Position numbers and translations under genes: made by a program. Source: Paraglaciecola sp030730205 (lineage in GTDB: Bacteria; Pseudomonadota; Gammaproteobacteria; Enterobacterales; Alteromonadaceae). From it: 64,000 nucleotides of DNA. The stretch is from assembly GCF_052119645.1 (NCBI RefSeq), contig NZ_JBGQOM010000006.1, forward strand, positions 248,001-312,000. The letters run 5' to 3'. The notes beneath the pieces are model-generated. The model saw only the letters and a list, made by a program, of their open reading frames with translations. It was not told the DNA's origin and made no database searches. This document shows, piece by piece, positions 54,511 to 63,088 of the stretch (the stretch's first letter is position 1; each line of letters starts with the position of its first letter).

Positions 54511-56109
54511 ATGATGAACTTAGTAAAAGATCCCTGGCTGCCTTTCCGACTAAAGGATGGTTCGGAACAGCGACTACCTATCAGCGCAATTTGTGATCCC
54601 AATGTGGTGGATTTCGCCTTGCCCCGTGCCGACTTTCAGGGGGCGGCTTATCAGTTTGCCATTGGCTTATTACAAACCATTTTTGCTCCTAAAACTGTCA
54701 ATGACTGGCATGTTCTACATGAACAAGCCCCTAGTGCTGAACAATTGCAAGTGGCTTTTGACCTCGCTGCGCATGCCTTTAATACGGTAGGTGACGGGCC
54801 GCTGTTTATGCAGGATTTCGATGCTCTCGACAGTCTTAAGTCGGCCACAGTGGCGGGGCTGCTGATTGAAGCGCCCGGTGCTAACGGTATTAAACTTAAT
54901 ACCGACCATTTTATCAAACGTGGAATAGGCGAGGTGATGTCGCTGGAAATGGCGGTATTAGCATTATTTACCCTGCAAATTAACGCGCCATCAGGTGGTG
55001 CTGGCCATCGTGTGGGGCTACGTGGTGGTGGACCGTTAACCACGTTAGTTTTGCCTCAGCAAGCAGATAGTACGTTGTGGCAAAAACTTTGGCTGAATGT
55101 GATCAATATGGATTTTGCCCGCTACGACATTCCTGATTTAAACAGCGCGCAAATATTCCCTTGGTTAGCTCCCACTAAAGCAAGCGATAAAAAAGGGACT
55201 GAGATTTATGCCTCTGATGTTCATCCTTTGCATATGTATTGGGCAATGCCACGCAGGATCCGTCTGGAAGTTCAGCAGGGGGAGCAGGTTTGCCAAATCA
55301 CCGGTGAAAAGTTGACTCAGTTTGTATCTAGCTACCGCACGCAAAACTATGGCAATAATTATTCAGGCACCTGGGCACATCCATTAACACCTTATAAGTG
55401 GGATCCTAAAAAACCGGATGAAGAACATCTATCGATAAAAGGCCAACCGGGCGGCATTACCTATAAAACCTGGGATGTATTAACCCTCAGTAGTGATGCT
55501 GAAGGTCAAAATTGTGCGCAGGTGGTAAGCCATTTCACAACCTTGGTCGATGATTTTGCAGAGCCTCAAACTCAAACACCGCGTGTATGGGCTTTGGCCT
55601 ACGATATGGACAATATGAAAGCACGTGGTTGGTACTCGACCACCATGCCGCTATTTTCAGTATCAGTAAAAGAGCAGGAACGATTGGTCAGACGGGTCAA
55701 AGAAATACAAAAACTGGCATCGAATGCCTTGTGGCATTGCAGAACCCAAATTAGAACCGCTTGGTTTGAGAAACCAGGCGATGCCAGTGGTGATATGTCC
55801 TTTATTGATTTGGCTTATTGGCAACGCACTGAAAGTGCATTTTATAAGGCAGTCTCAGAATTAATTGAAAACACTACTAATGGCAATGCCGATCTCAGTT
55901 CACCCCAGGCGTATAAGTGGCTCACCGCATTGCGTAATACGGCTATTGATTTGTTTGATGAATATGCGCTGGCTGAATTAGGTAATGAACGTTCAATGGC
56001 AAAACGTATTAAAGCCCGTCAATCACTCACCGGTTGGCTATTTGGCGGTAAAGATATTAAAGACTTTATTGCTATACATAAGATTGAACAAACTAAGGAA
56101 ATTGCATGA
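54511..56109 (+). CDS. cas8e: Cascade large subunit Cas8e (Cse1/CasA)
   Basis: 532 aa, similar in length to CasA proteins. The start NLVKDPWLPFRLKDGSEQRLPISAI, the FQGAAYQFAIGLLQTIFAP segment, RVGLRGGGPLTTLVLP and RVWALAYDMDNMKARGWYSTTMPLF are Cse1 hallmarks. It recognises the PAM and recruits Cas3. AAGGAAG lies before the ATG at 54511; a second ATG follows at once. Its stop overlaps the cse2 start by 4 bp (ATGA). Confidence 0.96.
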   Translation: MMNLVKDPWLPFRLKDGSEQRLPISAICDPNVVDFALPRADFQGAAYQFAIGLLQTIFAPKTVNDWHVLHEQAPSAEQLQVAFDLAAHAFNTVGDGPLFMQDFDALDSLKSATVAGLLIEAPGANGIKLNTDHFIKRGIGEVMSLEMAVLALFTLQINAPSGGAGHRVGLRGGGPLTTLVLPQQADSTLWQKLWLNVINMDFARYDIPDLNSAQIFPWLAPTKASDKKGTEIYASDVHPLHMYWAMPRRIRLEVQQGEQVCQITGEKLTQFVSSYRTQNYGNNYSGTWAHPLTPYKWDPKKPDEEHLSIKGQPGGITYKTWDVLTLSSDAEGQNCAQVVSHFTTLVDDFAEPQTQTPRVWALAYDMDNMKARGWYSTTMPLFSVSVKEQERLVRRVKEIQKLASNALWHCRTQIRTAWFEKPGDASGDMSFIDLAYWQRTESAFYKAVSELIENTTNGNADLSSPQAYKWLTALRNTAIDLFDEYALAELGNERSMAKRIKARQSLTGWLFGGKDIKDFIAIHKIEQTKEIA

Positions 56110-56672
56110 TGGACGAACAAACCAGAGTAACGCTGTTACGTTGGTGGCAAAGCATGATGCTGCCACCAGGCCAGCTAAAAGAAAAAGGTATTCTACCTGC
56201 CCCTACCGCCTATAAAGCACAGATTCGACGTTGTGAATCTGCCGATAGCACCATGCTGACCGAAGGATTCAGAGCCTTGTGGCTTAAATTACCAGATGAA
56301 ATCACTGAGTCCAAAGAATCAAGTATCATTGAATGTTGGGCGACCATCGCTACGGTTTTGGTGCATGTCAAAACTGATAGTCCCAATAAGTTGGCGGTAG
56401 CTGCCGGTAAAAAAGGTGATGGTGACAAGTCTGTCGTCAGTGAATTGCGATTTTCACAGCTACAAAATGCTAAAACGCCAGACGATTTTCTGCGCCGTAT
56501 GCGCCGAATTGTTAAGCAACTGAAAGGTGAAGTCTCTGTTGTGGGTTTGGCAAAAGATATTCATCGCTGGTTTGCTGAGCAAAATGAATCGTTACCTCGA
56601 AAAGCATCTAAACGCATTGGTGTTGAGTGGGCAATGGACTATTACCGTGCCGCTTCAAGCAAAGCTAAATAA
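56106..56672 (+). CDS. cse2: Cascade small subunit Cse2 (CasB)
   Basis: 188 aa helical protein. VTLLRWWQSMMLPPGQLKEKGILPAPTAYKAQIRRCESADSTMLTEGFRALW is the conserved N-terminal half of Cse2, and RFSQLQNAKTPDDFLRRMRRIVKQLKGEVSVVGLAKDIHRW the C-terminal half with its basic residues. It forms the belly dimer of Cascade that stabilises the R-loop. Translationally coupled to cas8e by a 4-bp overlap. Confidence 0.95.
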   Translation: MMDEQTRVTLLRWWQSMMLPPGQLKEKGILPAPTAYKAQIRRCESADSTMLTEGFRALWLKLPDEITESKESSIIECWATIATVLVHVKTDSPNKLAVAAGKKGDGDKSVVSELRFSQLQNAKTPDDFLRRMRRIVKQLKGEVSVVGLAKDIHRWFAEQNESLPRKASKRIGVEWAMDYYRAASSKAK

Positions 56673-56708
56673 AACTATTACATTGAATTAATATTAAGGA
56701 AAGAAATC

Positions 56709-57743
56709 ATGAGCCAATTTATTCAACTGCATTTATTAACCTCTTATGCTCCATCTAATTTAAACCGTGATGATTTAGGTCGTCCTAAAACAGCTAAAAT
56801 GGGTGGTTTTGATCGTCTTCGTGTTAGCTCGCAAAGTTTGAAACGTAACTGGCGGATTTCTGATTTATTTGAGCAAGCAATGAGCGGTCATATTGGTACA
56901 CGGACTAAAAAGTTTGGCGTGAATATCTTTGATGCCTTAGTTGCTGGAGGAATTAAAGAGAAAGATGCACAACAATGGGCGATTAAAATCGCCGGAGTAT
57001 TTGGTAAGGGTAAAAAAGACTCTTTGGAAATAGAGCAACTGGCACATATCAGCCCGGCAGAACAACAGGCTGCGATGGCATTAGTGCAGTTATTAATAAC
57101 GGAAAACCGTGAACCCTCAGAGGACGAATTAAAACTACTTAAAGCAGACCAGACTGCGGTTGATATTGCGTTGTTTGGCCGTATGTTGGCGTCTAGTCCG
57201 GCATTTAATGTCGAAGCGGCTTGTCAGGTTGCGCACGCATTAAGTGTGCATAGTGTTGTTATCGAGGACGATTACTTTACTGCAGTAGATGATTTAAATG
57301 ACGGCAAAACAGATGCTGGCTCTGCTCATATCGGTGAGTCAGGTTTTGCAGCAGCGCTTTTTTATAGCAATATTATTCTTAACAAGAGCCAATTAATTGA
57401 GAATTTAAATGGCGACGAGGCATTAGCTAATCGTGCGATTCAAGCACTGGTTGAGGCGGCTGTAAAGGTGAGTCCTAAAGGTAAACAAAATAGTTTTGCA
57501 TCTAGCTCTTACGCCAGTTTTGCCTTGGCTGAAAAAGGTGCACAACAACCTCGTAATTTGTCTGTGGCTTTTTTAAAACCAATTAACGATGCAGATCAAG
57601 CAACTGCAGCAATTGAAGCCTTGCAAGGGCAAGTAAAACGCTTTGACGAAGTCTATGGAAAGTGCGCGGATAGTCGTTATCACTTTGATGTAAACAAAGG
57701 TGAAGGCACTTTAACTGAGTTACTTGAGTTTGTAGCCAGTTAA
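56709..57743 (+). CDS. cas7e: Cascade backbone Cas7e (Cse4/CasC)
   Basis: 344 aa. FIQLHLLTSYAPSNLNRDDLGRPKTAKMGGFDRLRVSSQSLKRNWR is the RAMP-type N-terminal signature of Cas7e; GSAHIGESGFAAALFYSNIILN and GKQNSFASSSYASFALAEKG follow. Six copies would form the crRNA-binding filament. AAGGAAAGAAATC precedes the ATG. Confidence 0.97.
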   Translation: MSQFIQLHLLTSYAPSNLNRDDLGRPKTAKMGGFDRLRVSSQSLKRNWRISDLFEQAMSGHIGTRTKKFGVNIFDALVAGGIKEKDAQQWAIKIAGVFGKGKKDSLEIEQLAHISPAEQQAAMALVQLLITENREPSEDELKLLKADQTAVDIALFGRMLASSPAFNVEAACQVAHALSVHSVVIEDDYFTAVDDLNDGKTDAGSAHIGESGFAAALFYSNIILNKSQLIENLNGDEALANRAIQALVEAAVKVSPKGKQNSFASSSYASFALAEKGAQQPRNLSVAFLKPINDADQATAAIEALQGQVKRFDEVYGKCADSRYHFDVNKGEGTLTELLEFVAS

Positions 57744-57752
57744 GGAGGCGAT

Positions 57753-58499
57753 ATGAAAGAGTATTTGGTCTTTCGTTTATATGGACCTTTAGCAAGTTGG
57801 GGGCAGGCGGCAGTAGGTGGAGACCGACCTACTGGTATGCAGCCAACACGTTCCGCTATTTTAGGGTTATTAGGTGCTGCACTTGGCATTAAGCGAGAGC
57901 AAGAAAGTCAATTACATGCTTTGCAAACTAGTGTGAAAATTGCAGTTAAGCAAAGTGTACCAACAAGCTTACTGCGTGATTATCATACTACCCAAGTCCC
58001 TAGCCACAGTAACAAAGTGATTCATCGGAGCCGTAAAAGTGAACTGAGCGAAGACAAACTTAATACCATTTTGTCCAGCCGGGATTATCGTTGTGATGGC
58101 TTGTGGATTATTGCTATATCACTGACGGATGAAACAAGTTGCTCCTTGGCTGAATTACAACAAGCCTTAAGCACTCCTGTTTATTCACTCAGTTTGGGGC
58201 GTAAATCGTGCCCTTTAGCAATACCAGTGACACCAAAAATTGTGCAAGTTGAGAAATTAAAACAAGCACTTGATATCGAGTTTCCTCCGTTAACTAACTC
58301 ACATAAGGAAGACCAATTTAGATTAAACGATAATGGTTGGGTTAGTTATTTTTGGGAAGGTGCAAAGGATGAGTTCGTTGAAACAGGAGTGGTAACCACC
58401 CAGCCCTGGGATGAGCCTATAAGCCGAGACCGTTGGCAGTTTAAACAAAGAGTCATGCATCAAATATCTATTAGGGAAGAAAGCCATGTTTCTGTCTAA
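57753..58499 (+). CDS. cas5e: Cascade subunit Cas5e (CasD)
   Basis: 248 aa RAMP protein. EYLVFRLYGPLASWGQAAVGGDRPTGMQPTRSAILGLLGAALGI is the typical Cas5 N-terminus, and RDYHTTQVP and YSLSLGRKSCPLAIPV are conserved. It caps the crRNA 5' handle. A strong RBS (TAAGGAGG) lies 9 bp after cas7e, and the 3' end overlaps cas6e by 14 bp. Confidence 0.96.
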   Translation: MKEYLVFRLYGPLASWGQAAVGGDRPTGMQPTRSAILGLLGAALGIKREQESQLHALQTSVKIAVKQSVPTSLLRDYHTTQVPSHSNKVIHRSRKSELSEDKLNTILSSRDYRCDGLWIIAISLTDETSCSLAELQQALSTPVYSLSLGRKSCPLAIPVTPKIVQVEKLKQALDIEFPPLTNSHKEDQFRLNDNGWVSYFWEGAKDEFVETGVVTTQPWDEPISRDRWQFKQRVMHQISIREESHVSV

Positions 58500-59157
58500 A
58501 GTCACATTAGTATCTTCAACTCAATCCGCTATTGAGCTACTTAAGTTGGCTGGAAATGGGGTTTATGCTTCTCATCAATTGTTGTGGCGTTTATTTCCTA
58601 ACGAAGATGATCGCAATTTTTTATATCGAGAAGAACAAGGAGATAATGGTCGGCCTGTTTTTTTTGTTTTGTCTGAAAAGCAGCCACAATCACTTGATAC
58701 TATATTTGAAATTAACTCTAAGCCGTTTAATCCTCAGTTAGAAATAGGTACCCGACTTGCGTTTAAGCTTAGAGTTAATCCTACAATTTGTATCACGGAC
58801 AATGAGGGTAAAAGTCGTCGGCATGATGTGATGATGCATGCCAAAACGAAAGCTAAATCTGCAAACATCAATGATGCAGAGCTAAAAGTATTAATGAAAC
58901 AGGCTGCAATTAATTGGATTAGCGATGATAAACGTTTGGACCAATGGGGAATAACCTTAGATTGCGTGCCAGATATTGAGAGTTACGAGCAACATGCGAG
59001 TCAAAAAAGGCACACTCAAGGTATAAAATTTTCTAGTGTTAATTTTCAGGGATTATTGACCATAGCTGATCCTGAGTTATTTCTGAAAAAATATAAACAA
59101 GGTTTTGGAAGAGCCAAATCACTAGGCTGCGGATTGATGTTAATTCGCAGAGTTTAA
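58486..59157 (+). CDS. cas6e: crRNA endoribonuclease Cas6e (CasE)
   Basis: 223 aa. FLSKVTLVSST, then YASHQLLWRLFPNEDDRNFLYREEQ, where H30 corresponds to the catalytic His of E. coli CasE, and the C-terminal Gly-rich loop KQGFGRAKSLGCGLMLIRRV. It cuts the repeat hairpin to make crRNAs with the 8-nt handle. Overlap with cas5e indicates coupling. In the usual I-E layout cas1 would follow directly; here a KilA-N gene intervenes 15 bp downstream. Confidence 0.96.
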   Translation: MFLSKVTLVSSTQSAIELLKLAGNGVYASHQLLWRLFPNEDDRNFLYREEQGDNGRPVFFVLSEKQPQSLDTIFEINSKPFNPQLEIGTRLAFKLRVNPTICITDNEGKSRRHDVMMHAKTKAKSANINDAELKVLMKQAAINWISDDKRLDQWGITLDCVPDIESYEQHASQKRHTQGIKFSSVNFQGLLTIADPELFLKKYKQGFGRAKSLGCGLMLIRRV

Positions 59158-59172
59158 GTAAAGGAGCAATGC

Positions 59173-60018
59173 ATGGCAGCGAAACTGACGGTACTCGAAA
59201 AAGAAATAGCTACCTTCAAACTAGGTGATATTGAATACATTAGTATCACCGACATTGCTCGATTTAAAAATACGGCTCGCACTGATGATCTTATACGTAA
59301 CTGGTTGCGCAATCGTAACACTATCGAGTTTTTAGGTATTTGGGAGCAGTTAAACAATCCAGATTTTAAACCCGTGGAATTCGACGGGTTTAAAATGGAG
59401 GCTGGATTAAATAGCTTTGCGTTAACCCCTAAACAGTGGATAGAAGCGACCAATGCCGTTGGCCTCATCTCTAAAGCGGGTAGATACGGTGGCACCTATG
59501 CGCAAAAAGATATCGCCTTTGAATTTGCCAGTTGGGTATCAGTTGAATTTAAACTCTATTTGATTAAAGAATTTCAACGTTTAAAAGAGCAAGAACTACA
59601 ACAACTGGGTTGGGACATTAAGCGTAACTTAGCTAAAGTGAATTACTTAATTCATACTGATGCAATAAAAGAAAACTTAGTTCCCGATGCTGTAAGTGCC
59701 AGCCAGATTGCTCAAGTTTATGCAAACGAAGCAGACTTACTGAACGTTGCTTTGTTTGGTGTTACAGCAAAGCAGTGGCGCGCTCAAAACGCAGGGCTGG
59801 TAGGCAATATGCGAGACCATGCCAATGTACATCAATTGGTCTGTTTAGCTAATTTAGAAAGCTTAAATGCGCATTTTATCCAACAAAGATTATCTCAAGC
59901 TGCACGCCTCGCTAGCTTAAATACCTTAGCCATAAAGCAAATGAGCATTCTCACAAACTCACTTATTCCGCGATCTCTGCATATCGATATTGAAAACCAA
60001 AATAGCGATATTGATTGA
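59173..60018 (+). CDS. KilA-N domain protein embedded between cas6e and cas1
   Basis: 281 aa. The KilA-N domain covers about residues 8-140: FKLGDIEYISITDIARF, DDLIRNWLRNRNTIEFLGIWEQLNNPDFKPVEFDG, SFALTPKQWIEATNAVGL, KAGRYGGTYAQKDIAFEFASWVSVEFKLYLIKEFQRLKEQ. The C-terminal half (about 145-281) is helical, with KQWRAQNAG and basic patches, and has no catalytic motif I recognise. KilA-N domains are DNA-binding modules of phage and bacterial proteins. RBS AAGGAG lies 6 nt before the ATG. Its TGA overlaps the cas1 ATG by one base (TGATG), so it is translated with the adaptation genes. A role in adaptation or cas regulation is inference. Confidence 0.9.
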   Translation: MAAKLTVLEKEIATFKLGDIEYISITDIARFKNTARTDDLIRNWLRNRNTIEFLGIWEQLNNPDFKPVEFDGFKMEAGLNSFALTPKQWIEATNAVGLISKAGRYGGTYAQKDIAFEFASWVSVEFKLYLIKEFQRLKEQELQQLGWDIKRNLAKVNYLIHTDAIKENLVPDAVSASQIAQVYANEADLLNVALFGVTAKQWRAQNAGLVGNMRDHANVHQLVCLANLESLNAHFIQQRLSQAARLASLNTLAIKQMSILTNSLIPRSLHIDIENQNSDID

Positions 60019-60938
60019 TGGCGTACATACCATTAAAACCTATTCCTATCAAAGATCGCAATTCGATGATTTTTATCGGCATGGGGCGAATTGACGTAAA
60101 AGACGGTGCCTTTGTGGTGATCGATGAAGTAAATGGTGAGCGCATGCATATTCCCGTTGGTTCGGTAACTTGTTTAATGCTTGAACCTGGAACGCGCATA
60201 TCTCATGCGGCAATAAAGTTAGCCTCTGAAGTCGGTACCTTAATCACTTGGGTTGGGCAGGGTGGTGTACGTTTTTATGCGGCGGGTCAGCCAGGCGGCG
60301 CGCGTTCAGATAAACTGCTTTATCAGGCTAAGTTGGCACTAGATGAAAATTTACGCTTAAAAGTGGTGCGTAAAATGTTTGAATTACGCTTTGGTGAAGA
60401 AGCGCCTCTGCGACGTAGTGTTGATCAGCTACGCGGCATTGAGGGCGCGAGGGTTCGTAAAATCTATCAATTGTTAGCCAAACAATACAACGTCGAATGG
60501 CAAGGCCGCCGTTATGATCACAAAGATTGGGAAAAAGGTGATATTGCTAATAAGTGCATTAGTGCCGCCACATCTTGCCTGTACGGCATTACCGAAGCGG
60601 CAATTTTAGCTGCAGGTTACGCCCCTGCAATAGGTTATTTACATACTGGTAAGCCGCTAAGCTTTGTCTATGATATTGCCGATATTATTAAATTTGAGAC
60701 AGTGGTTCCTGCGGCCTTTCGTATTGCCGCTAAACACCCTAAAGAACCGGATAAAGAAGTGCGTTTAGCCTGCCGCGAATTATTTCGCACCGATAAAACC
60801 TTAAGAAGGTTGATCCCCTTAATAGAAGAAATTTTAGCCGCGGGGGACATTACACCACCCGAAGCCTATCCCGATGCCCAACCGCCAGCCATTCCTGAAC
60901 CTGAGTCCATTGGTGAGCAAGGCCACAGGAGTAAATAA
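60018..60938 (+). CDS. cas1: CRISPR integrase Cas1 (type I-E)
   Basis: 306 aa from the ATG at 60018, which overlaps the preceding stop codon. PIPIKDRNSMIFIGMGRIDVKDGAFVV is the Cas1e N-terminus; catalytic residues fall in QLRGIEGARVRK (Glu), GYLHTGKPLSFVYDIADIIKFE (His and the Asp pair). It integrates prespacers with Cas2 at the leader end. The C-terminal tail is Pro-rich (PPEAYPDAQPPAIPEPES). The gene is followed immediately by cas2. Confidence 0.97.
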   Translation: MAYIPLKPIPIKDRNSMIFIGMGRIDVKDGAFVVIDEVNGERMHIPVGSVTCLMLEPGTRISHAAIKLASEVGTLITWVGQGGVRFYAAGQPGGARSDKLLYQAKLALDENLRLKVVRKMFELRFGEEAPLRRSVDQLRGIEGARVRKIYQLLAKQYNVEWQGRRYDHKDWEKGDIANKCISAATSCLYGITEAAILAAGYAPAIGYLHTGKPLSFVYDIADIIKFETVVPAAFRIAAKHPKEPDKEVRLACRELFRTDKTLRRLIPLIEEILAAGDITPPEAYPDAQPPAIPEPESIGEQGHRSK

Positions 60939-61232
60939 ATGAGTATGTGCATGGTGGTGACAGAAGCAGTTCCGCCAAGATTACGTGGTCGTTTGGCTGT
61001 GTGGTTACTTGAAGTAAGAGCTGGGGTTTATGTGGGGGATGTAAGCCGCAAAATCCGCGAAATGATTTGGCATCAAGTAAATGAAATGGCCGAACAAGGC
61101 AATGTGGTCATGGCATGGGCAACCAATACTGAGTCTGGTTTCGATTTTATTACCTATGGTGATAATCGCCGTATGCCAATTGATTTTGATGGTCTGCGTT
61201 TAGTGCGTTTTTTACCTGTACTGGATAAATAA
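60939..61232 (+). CDS. cas2: Cas2 (type I-E)
   Basis: 97 aa, near-classic Cas2e: VVTEAVPPRLRGRLAVWLLEVRAGVYVGDVS, KIREMIWHQV, GNVVMAWATNTESGFDF and DGLRLVRFLPVL. It starts directly after the cas1 stop. It forms the central dimer of the Cas1-Cas2 integrase. Confidence 0.97.
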   Translation: MSMCMVVTEAVPPRLRGRLAVWLLEVRAGVYVGDVSRKIREMIWHQVNEMAEQGNVVMAWATNTESGFDFITYGDNRRMPIDFDGLRLVRFLPVLDK

Positions 61233-61325
61233 CAAGGCTCTTTAATAATCTGGAAAATAACTTAAAAAGTTGGTAGATTTGACAGACTAAATAATAGTCT
61301 TATAAATCAATACTATACTTTTAGA
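61233..61325 (+). promoter_or_regulatory. CRISPR leader
   Basis: 93-bp AT-rich sequence between cas2 and repeat 1. AAAAAGTTGGTAGATTT (61264-61280) and the final TTTTAGA resemble the E. coli I-E leader as I remember it. AATCAATACTATA at 61305-61317 is one mismatch from the IHF consensus (WATCAANNNNTTR), at the position expected for IHF bending during spacer integration. It should also contain the array promoter. Confidence 0.8.
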
Positions 61326-62578
61326 GTGTTCCCCGTATCCACGGGGCTGAACCGCCCTTACTATGTGGGCAGGTCATGTTCGAATCGTGTTCCCCGTATC
61401 CACGGGGCTGAACCGGCGTCGGGCTCGGCTTCGCGCATAACTCAGGCGTGTTCCCCGTATCCACGGGGCTGAACCGTCGTATTTACCCTGCACAAATGCC
61501 CTGACGCCGTGTTCCCCGTATCCACGGGGCTGAACCGAAAGAGGTAATCAGCCCACGCTTATAACCTCAGTGTTCCCCGTATCCACGGGGCTGAACCGGT
61601 AAACATACTGGCTTACCTACTGGCATTGAAGTGTTCCCCGTATCCACGGGGCTGAACCGGGTATCCCTTTTGTGGCGCGTTTAACGTGCAGGTGTTCCCC
61701 GTATCCACGGGGCTGAACCGATCCAGTTGGCTGTTTTTTAGATGCTGAAAGGGTGTTCCCCGTATCCACGGGGCTGAACCGAGCTATCAATTCACAAAAA
61801 GCATACGTCAATAGTGTTCCCCGTATCCACGGGGCTGAACCGATTCTGGCGAAATTTCTAATCTGCTAACTGATGTGTTCCCCGTATCCACGGGGCTGAA
61901 CCGCAAAAAATGCACAAAGCCATTAAAAAGATAGCGTGTTCCCCGTATCCACGGGGCTGAACCGTATCCAGCATTATCGGGTATTTAGCGCTTCTTGTGT
62001 TCCCCGTATCCACGGGGCTGAACCGCGCAAGAGACTCTTAGACTTTACCGATTTTATGTGTTCCCCGTATCCACGGGGCTGAACCGTTGATTAGGTTCTT
62101 GCCTCGTGACTTGGATGAGTGTTCCCCGTATCCACGGGGCTGAACCGGGGAAATTTAACCTTAATCTCTTGCATACCTTGTGTTCCCCGTATCCACGGGG
62201 CTGAACCGCTCTAACGCCTGTACATGGGTTCTTTGTCACAGTGTTCCCCGTATCCACGGGGCTGAACCGATGGTGCAAAGAAGGTGAATTACTTAATCTT
62301 GGTGTTCCCCGTATCCACGGGGCTGAACCGCCATCCAGTCCATCATCGGGTTTTTATCCTTGGTGTTCCCCGTATCCACGGGGCTGAACCGTCAGGAAAT
62401 TTAAGGGCTACAGCGAAATAAATGTGTTCCCCGTATCCACGGGGCTGAACCGGCTTGGCGTTTTAGTTGCTCGGTGGCGCTGCCGTGTTCCCCGTATCCA
62501 CGGGGCTGAACCGGCATTGTTATCAATAGCATTGACGATCCTCTTGTGTCCCCGTCCCGTATCCACGGGGCGGCATTG
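61326..62578 (+). CRISPR. Type I-E CRISPR array: 20 identical repeats, degenerate terminal repeat, 20 spacers
   Basis: Repeats of 29 bp start every 61 bp from 61326 to 62485. Each begins GTGTTCCCCGTATCC and ends ACGGGGCTGAACCG, with a CCCCGT/ACGGGG hairpin for Cas6e. All spacers are 32 bp. The twentieth spacer (62514-62545) is followed by a changed repeat (62546-62578) with an insertion after GTGTCCCCG and loss of the TGAACCG end, the usual decay at the old end. Orientation is leader-proximal next to cas2, so spacer 1 is the newest. Identical repeats and strict spacing suggest an active or recently active array. Confidence 0.98.
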
Positions 62579-62621
62579 TCAACTCAACGCATTTAGATGA
62601 TAAGAACGAATTTTTAGTTGT

Positions 62622-62810
62622 TTATGCCAAACTCTGAACGCAACTAACCTTAACCCATTCCTTAAATGCTCGAGCACGTAATGTCCTATAATTCGGTGCC
62701 TTCAACAAATGGCGTCCAAGCCTGAATAGGTTATTAACAGTGCCATGACACGATAAAAACCGTTGAACCTGCCCTTGTGATTTAAACCGCCGCATTTGCC
62801 GTTCATTTTG
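62622..62810 (-). pseudogene. C-terminal remnant of an IS6-family-like transposase
   Basis: On the minus strand a frame reads ERQMRRFKSQGQVQRFL, then CHGTVNNLFRLGRHLL, NYRTLRARAFKEWVKV and a TAA at 62622-62624. This fits the C-terminus of IS6-type DDE transposases (RRFKS..QAQRFL, LFR..R, YR..R..AF..W). A TGA lies directly upstream (62811-62813) and the catalytic part is missing. It marks an old insertion next to the array end. Confidence 0.65.
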
Positions 62811-63035
62811 TCAGATGTTAACACCAAGCGATTGAGTTTAATGGCACCTGAGTGCCCAGATTGTGTAAAAACTTCAACAACCCAATTAATTACGCAATGC
62901 TACGTAAAATGTAAGTTTCCTTAGTTATGAAACTTGGTCAGATTTTAATGTAAGACACATATTTACATTTATTTTTGTTCAAGTAATGAGCTGAAAATAG
63001 TTTTTACACAGCTTGTGCCAGAAGCGGACTTTTCC
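62811..63035. other. Gene-free spacer region between IS remnant and LysR gene
   Basis: No gene is supported. The 62811-62900 part may hold further decayed transposase sequence in other frames; the rest is AT-rich. Confidence 0.3.
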
Positions 63036-63075
63036 AATGTGCATTTTATGCACATTGCTTCTATCAGCAATGTGC
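63036..63075. terminator. Alternative hairpins downstream of the ArgP-like gene
   Basis: AATGTGCAT (63036-63044)/ATGCACATT (63048-63056) and GCACATTGC (63050-63058)/GCAATGTGC (63067-63075) share an arm, so only one can form at a time. They lie just beyond the reverse LysR stop and may end its transcript. No strong T run is seen. Confidence 0.5.
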
Positions 63076-63088
63076 CAATAAGAGACAT

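Noticed and set aside
61355..61386. A real tRNA gene in spacer 1
   Set aside because: Only a T-arm-like stretch is present. The anticodon arm does not fold properly and the unit is exactly one 32-bp spacer.
61617..62278. Reverse reading frames inside the CRISPR array (61617-61811, 62054-62278)
   Set aside because: They are made of translated repeats (FSPVDTGNT, QPRGYGEH) and have no coding value.
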